In this document: positions 12,155 to 12,295 of the stretch, in pieces
Layout: every line of letters starts with the position of its first letter
Numbering within the stretch: position 1 is the first letter of the stretch
DNA from: an uncultured Eubacteriales bacterium
GTDB taxonomy: Bacteria > Bacillota > Clostridia > Oscillospirales > Butyricicoccaceae
Reading direction: 5' to 3'
DNA length: 12,295 nucleotides
NCBI GenBank assembly: GCA_910586105.1
Contig: CAJUGU010000119.1
Span: 1 to 12,295, forward strand
Notes under the pieces: model-generated
Databases searched by the model: none
What the model saw: only the letters and a program-made list of their open reading frames with translations
What the model was told of the DNA's origin: nothing
Position numbers and translations under genes: made by a program

Positions 12155-12183
12155 AGTGTAAAGGTTTGTTATTGAATTGTCAA
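12155..12183 (-). promoter_or_regulatory. Promoter of the 42-aa gene
   Basis: On minus, consensus -35 TTGACA (12183-12178), 17-base spacer, -10 TACACT (12160-12155). It lies about 20 bases inside the right repeat arm and is followed by an AAGGAGG RBS at 12138-12132. Confidence 0.75.
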
Positions 12184-12202
12184 GAGGAAAGGCGGTTAGT
12201 AT

Positions 12203-12254
12203 CACGGCAGTTTCATAAAAATCCCAGAAAAAGGCAGCCCTTGAAAGAGAGACG
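12203..12254. repeat. Right arm of the 52-bp inverted repeat
   Basis: This is the reverse complement of bases 1-52 with two differences. The match ends at 12203 on the inner side. Outside it, at 12255, unique sequence follows. The outer end of the arm contains TTGAAA (12241-12246), usable as an outward -35 box. Confidence 0.9.
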
Positions 12255-12269
12255 TGATCATGATAGAAT
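12241..12269 (+). promoter_or_regulatory. Outward promoter whose -35 is inside the repeat arm
   Basis: -35 TTGAAA (12241-12246), exactly 17 bases, -10 TAGAAT (12264-12269). The -35 and part of the spacer belong to the repeat; the -10 is in unique DNA. It leads to the ATG at 12290. Confidence 0.65.
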
Positions 12270-12289
12270 AGAAAAAAGGGAGAAAAGCC

Positions 12290-12295
12290 ATGAAA
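12290..12295 (+). CDS. Start of a gene cut by the window end
   Basis: ATG AAA at the very end is preceded by an AAGGGAG-like RBS (12277-12282) and the promoter at 12241-12269. Only two codons are visible, so nothing can be said about the product. Confidence 0.45.

Noticed and set aside
1..12295. CRISPR array, tRNA or rRNA genes, known riboswitch
   Set aside because: No regularly spaced repeats, no cloverleaf or rRNA core sequence and no recognisable aptamer were seen on either strand.

Overview
The window looks like a GC-rich chromosomal stretch of a low-abundance-GC-style Firmicute relative, most likely a Clostridia member of the Oscillospiraceae/Ruminococcaceae type. The reasons are the ctsR-mcsA-mcsB-clpC class III heat-shock operon (a Firmicutes hallmark), a GerMN-domain lipoprotein, a clostridial-type 2[4Fe-4S] ferredoxin, strong AGGAGG-type ribosome binding sites, and GC-rich coding sequence. 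The last ~1.1 kb (about 11,160-12,295) is visibly more AT-rich and carries mobile-element debris. The taxonomic placement is inference from gene content.

Layout. (1) 1-52 is one arm of a near-perfect 52-bp inverted repeat whose other arm is at 12203-12254. (2) 170-4724 is a trehalose utilisation locus: a divergent GntR/UTRA repressor (treR, minus), then a trehalose PTS permease with EIIB, EIIC and EIIA in one chain (treP, plus), then phosphotrehalase (treC/treA, plus), 5 bases downstream. Four copies of a palindromic operator (core TTGTTYRAACAA) sit on the two divergent promoters. (3) 4803-5300 is a short GerMN lipoprotein gene on minus, with its own promoter and intrinsic terminator. (4) 5732-10568 is the complete ctsR-mcsA-mcsB-clpC operon on minus, driven by one promoter bracketed by two CtsR heptad-pair operators. 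The mcsA/mcsB junction is an ATGA overlap, but the ctsR-mcsA gap (301 bases) and mcsB-clpC gap (133 bases) are unusually long and full of strong hairpins. (5) 10925-11095 is a ferredoxin gene on plus with promoter and terminator. (6) 11,180-12,254 is an AT-rich accessory segment: an isolated promoter/terminator pair that could make a small RNA, a tyrosine integrase that has lost its catalytic domain by in-frame deletion and also carries an in-frame stop, a strong terminator, an unrecognised 42-codon gene with its own promoter and RBS, and the second inverted-repeat arm. A promoter whose -35 lies in the repeat arm points out of the window to a gene whose ATG is at 12290.

How the parts work together. 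TreP would import and phosphorylate trehalose, TreC would split trehalose-6-phosphate to glucose and glucose-6-phosphate, and TreR would shut both promoters when substrate is absent. In the heat-shock operon, CtsR represses, McsA/McsB marks proteins by arginine phosphorylation, and ClpC unfolds marked proteins for ClpP. The sequence keeps the motifs for this circuit: the CtsR glycine-rich wing, the McsB phosphagen-kinase site and RDxxRA motif, and the ClpC N-domain glutamates.

No clear new defence or metabolic system is visible. The least explained items are the inverted repeat with outward-facing -35 boxes, the hairpin-rich spacers inside the clpC operon, the possible small RNA, and the 42-aa gene.
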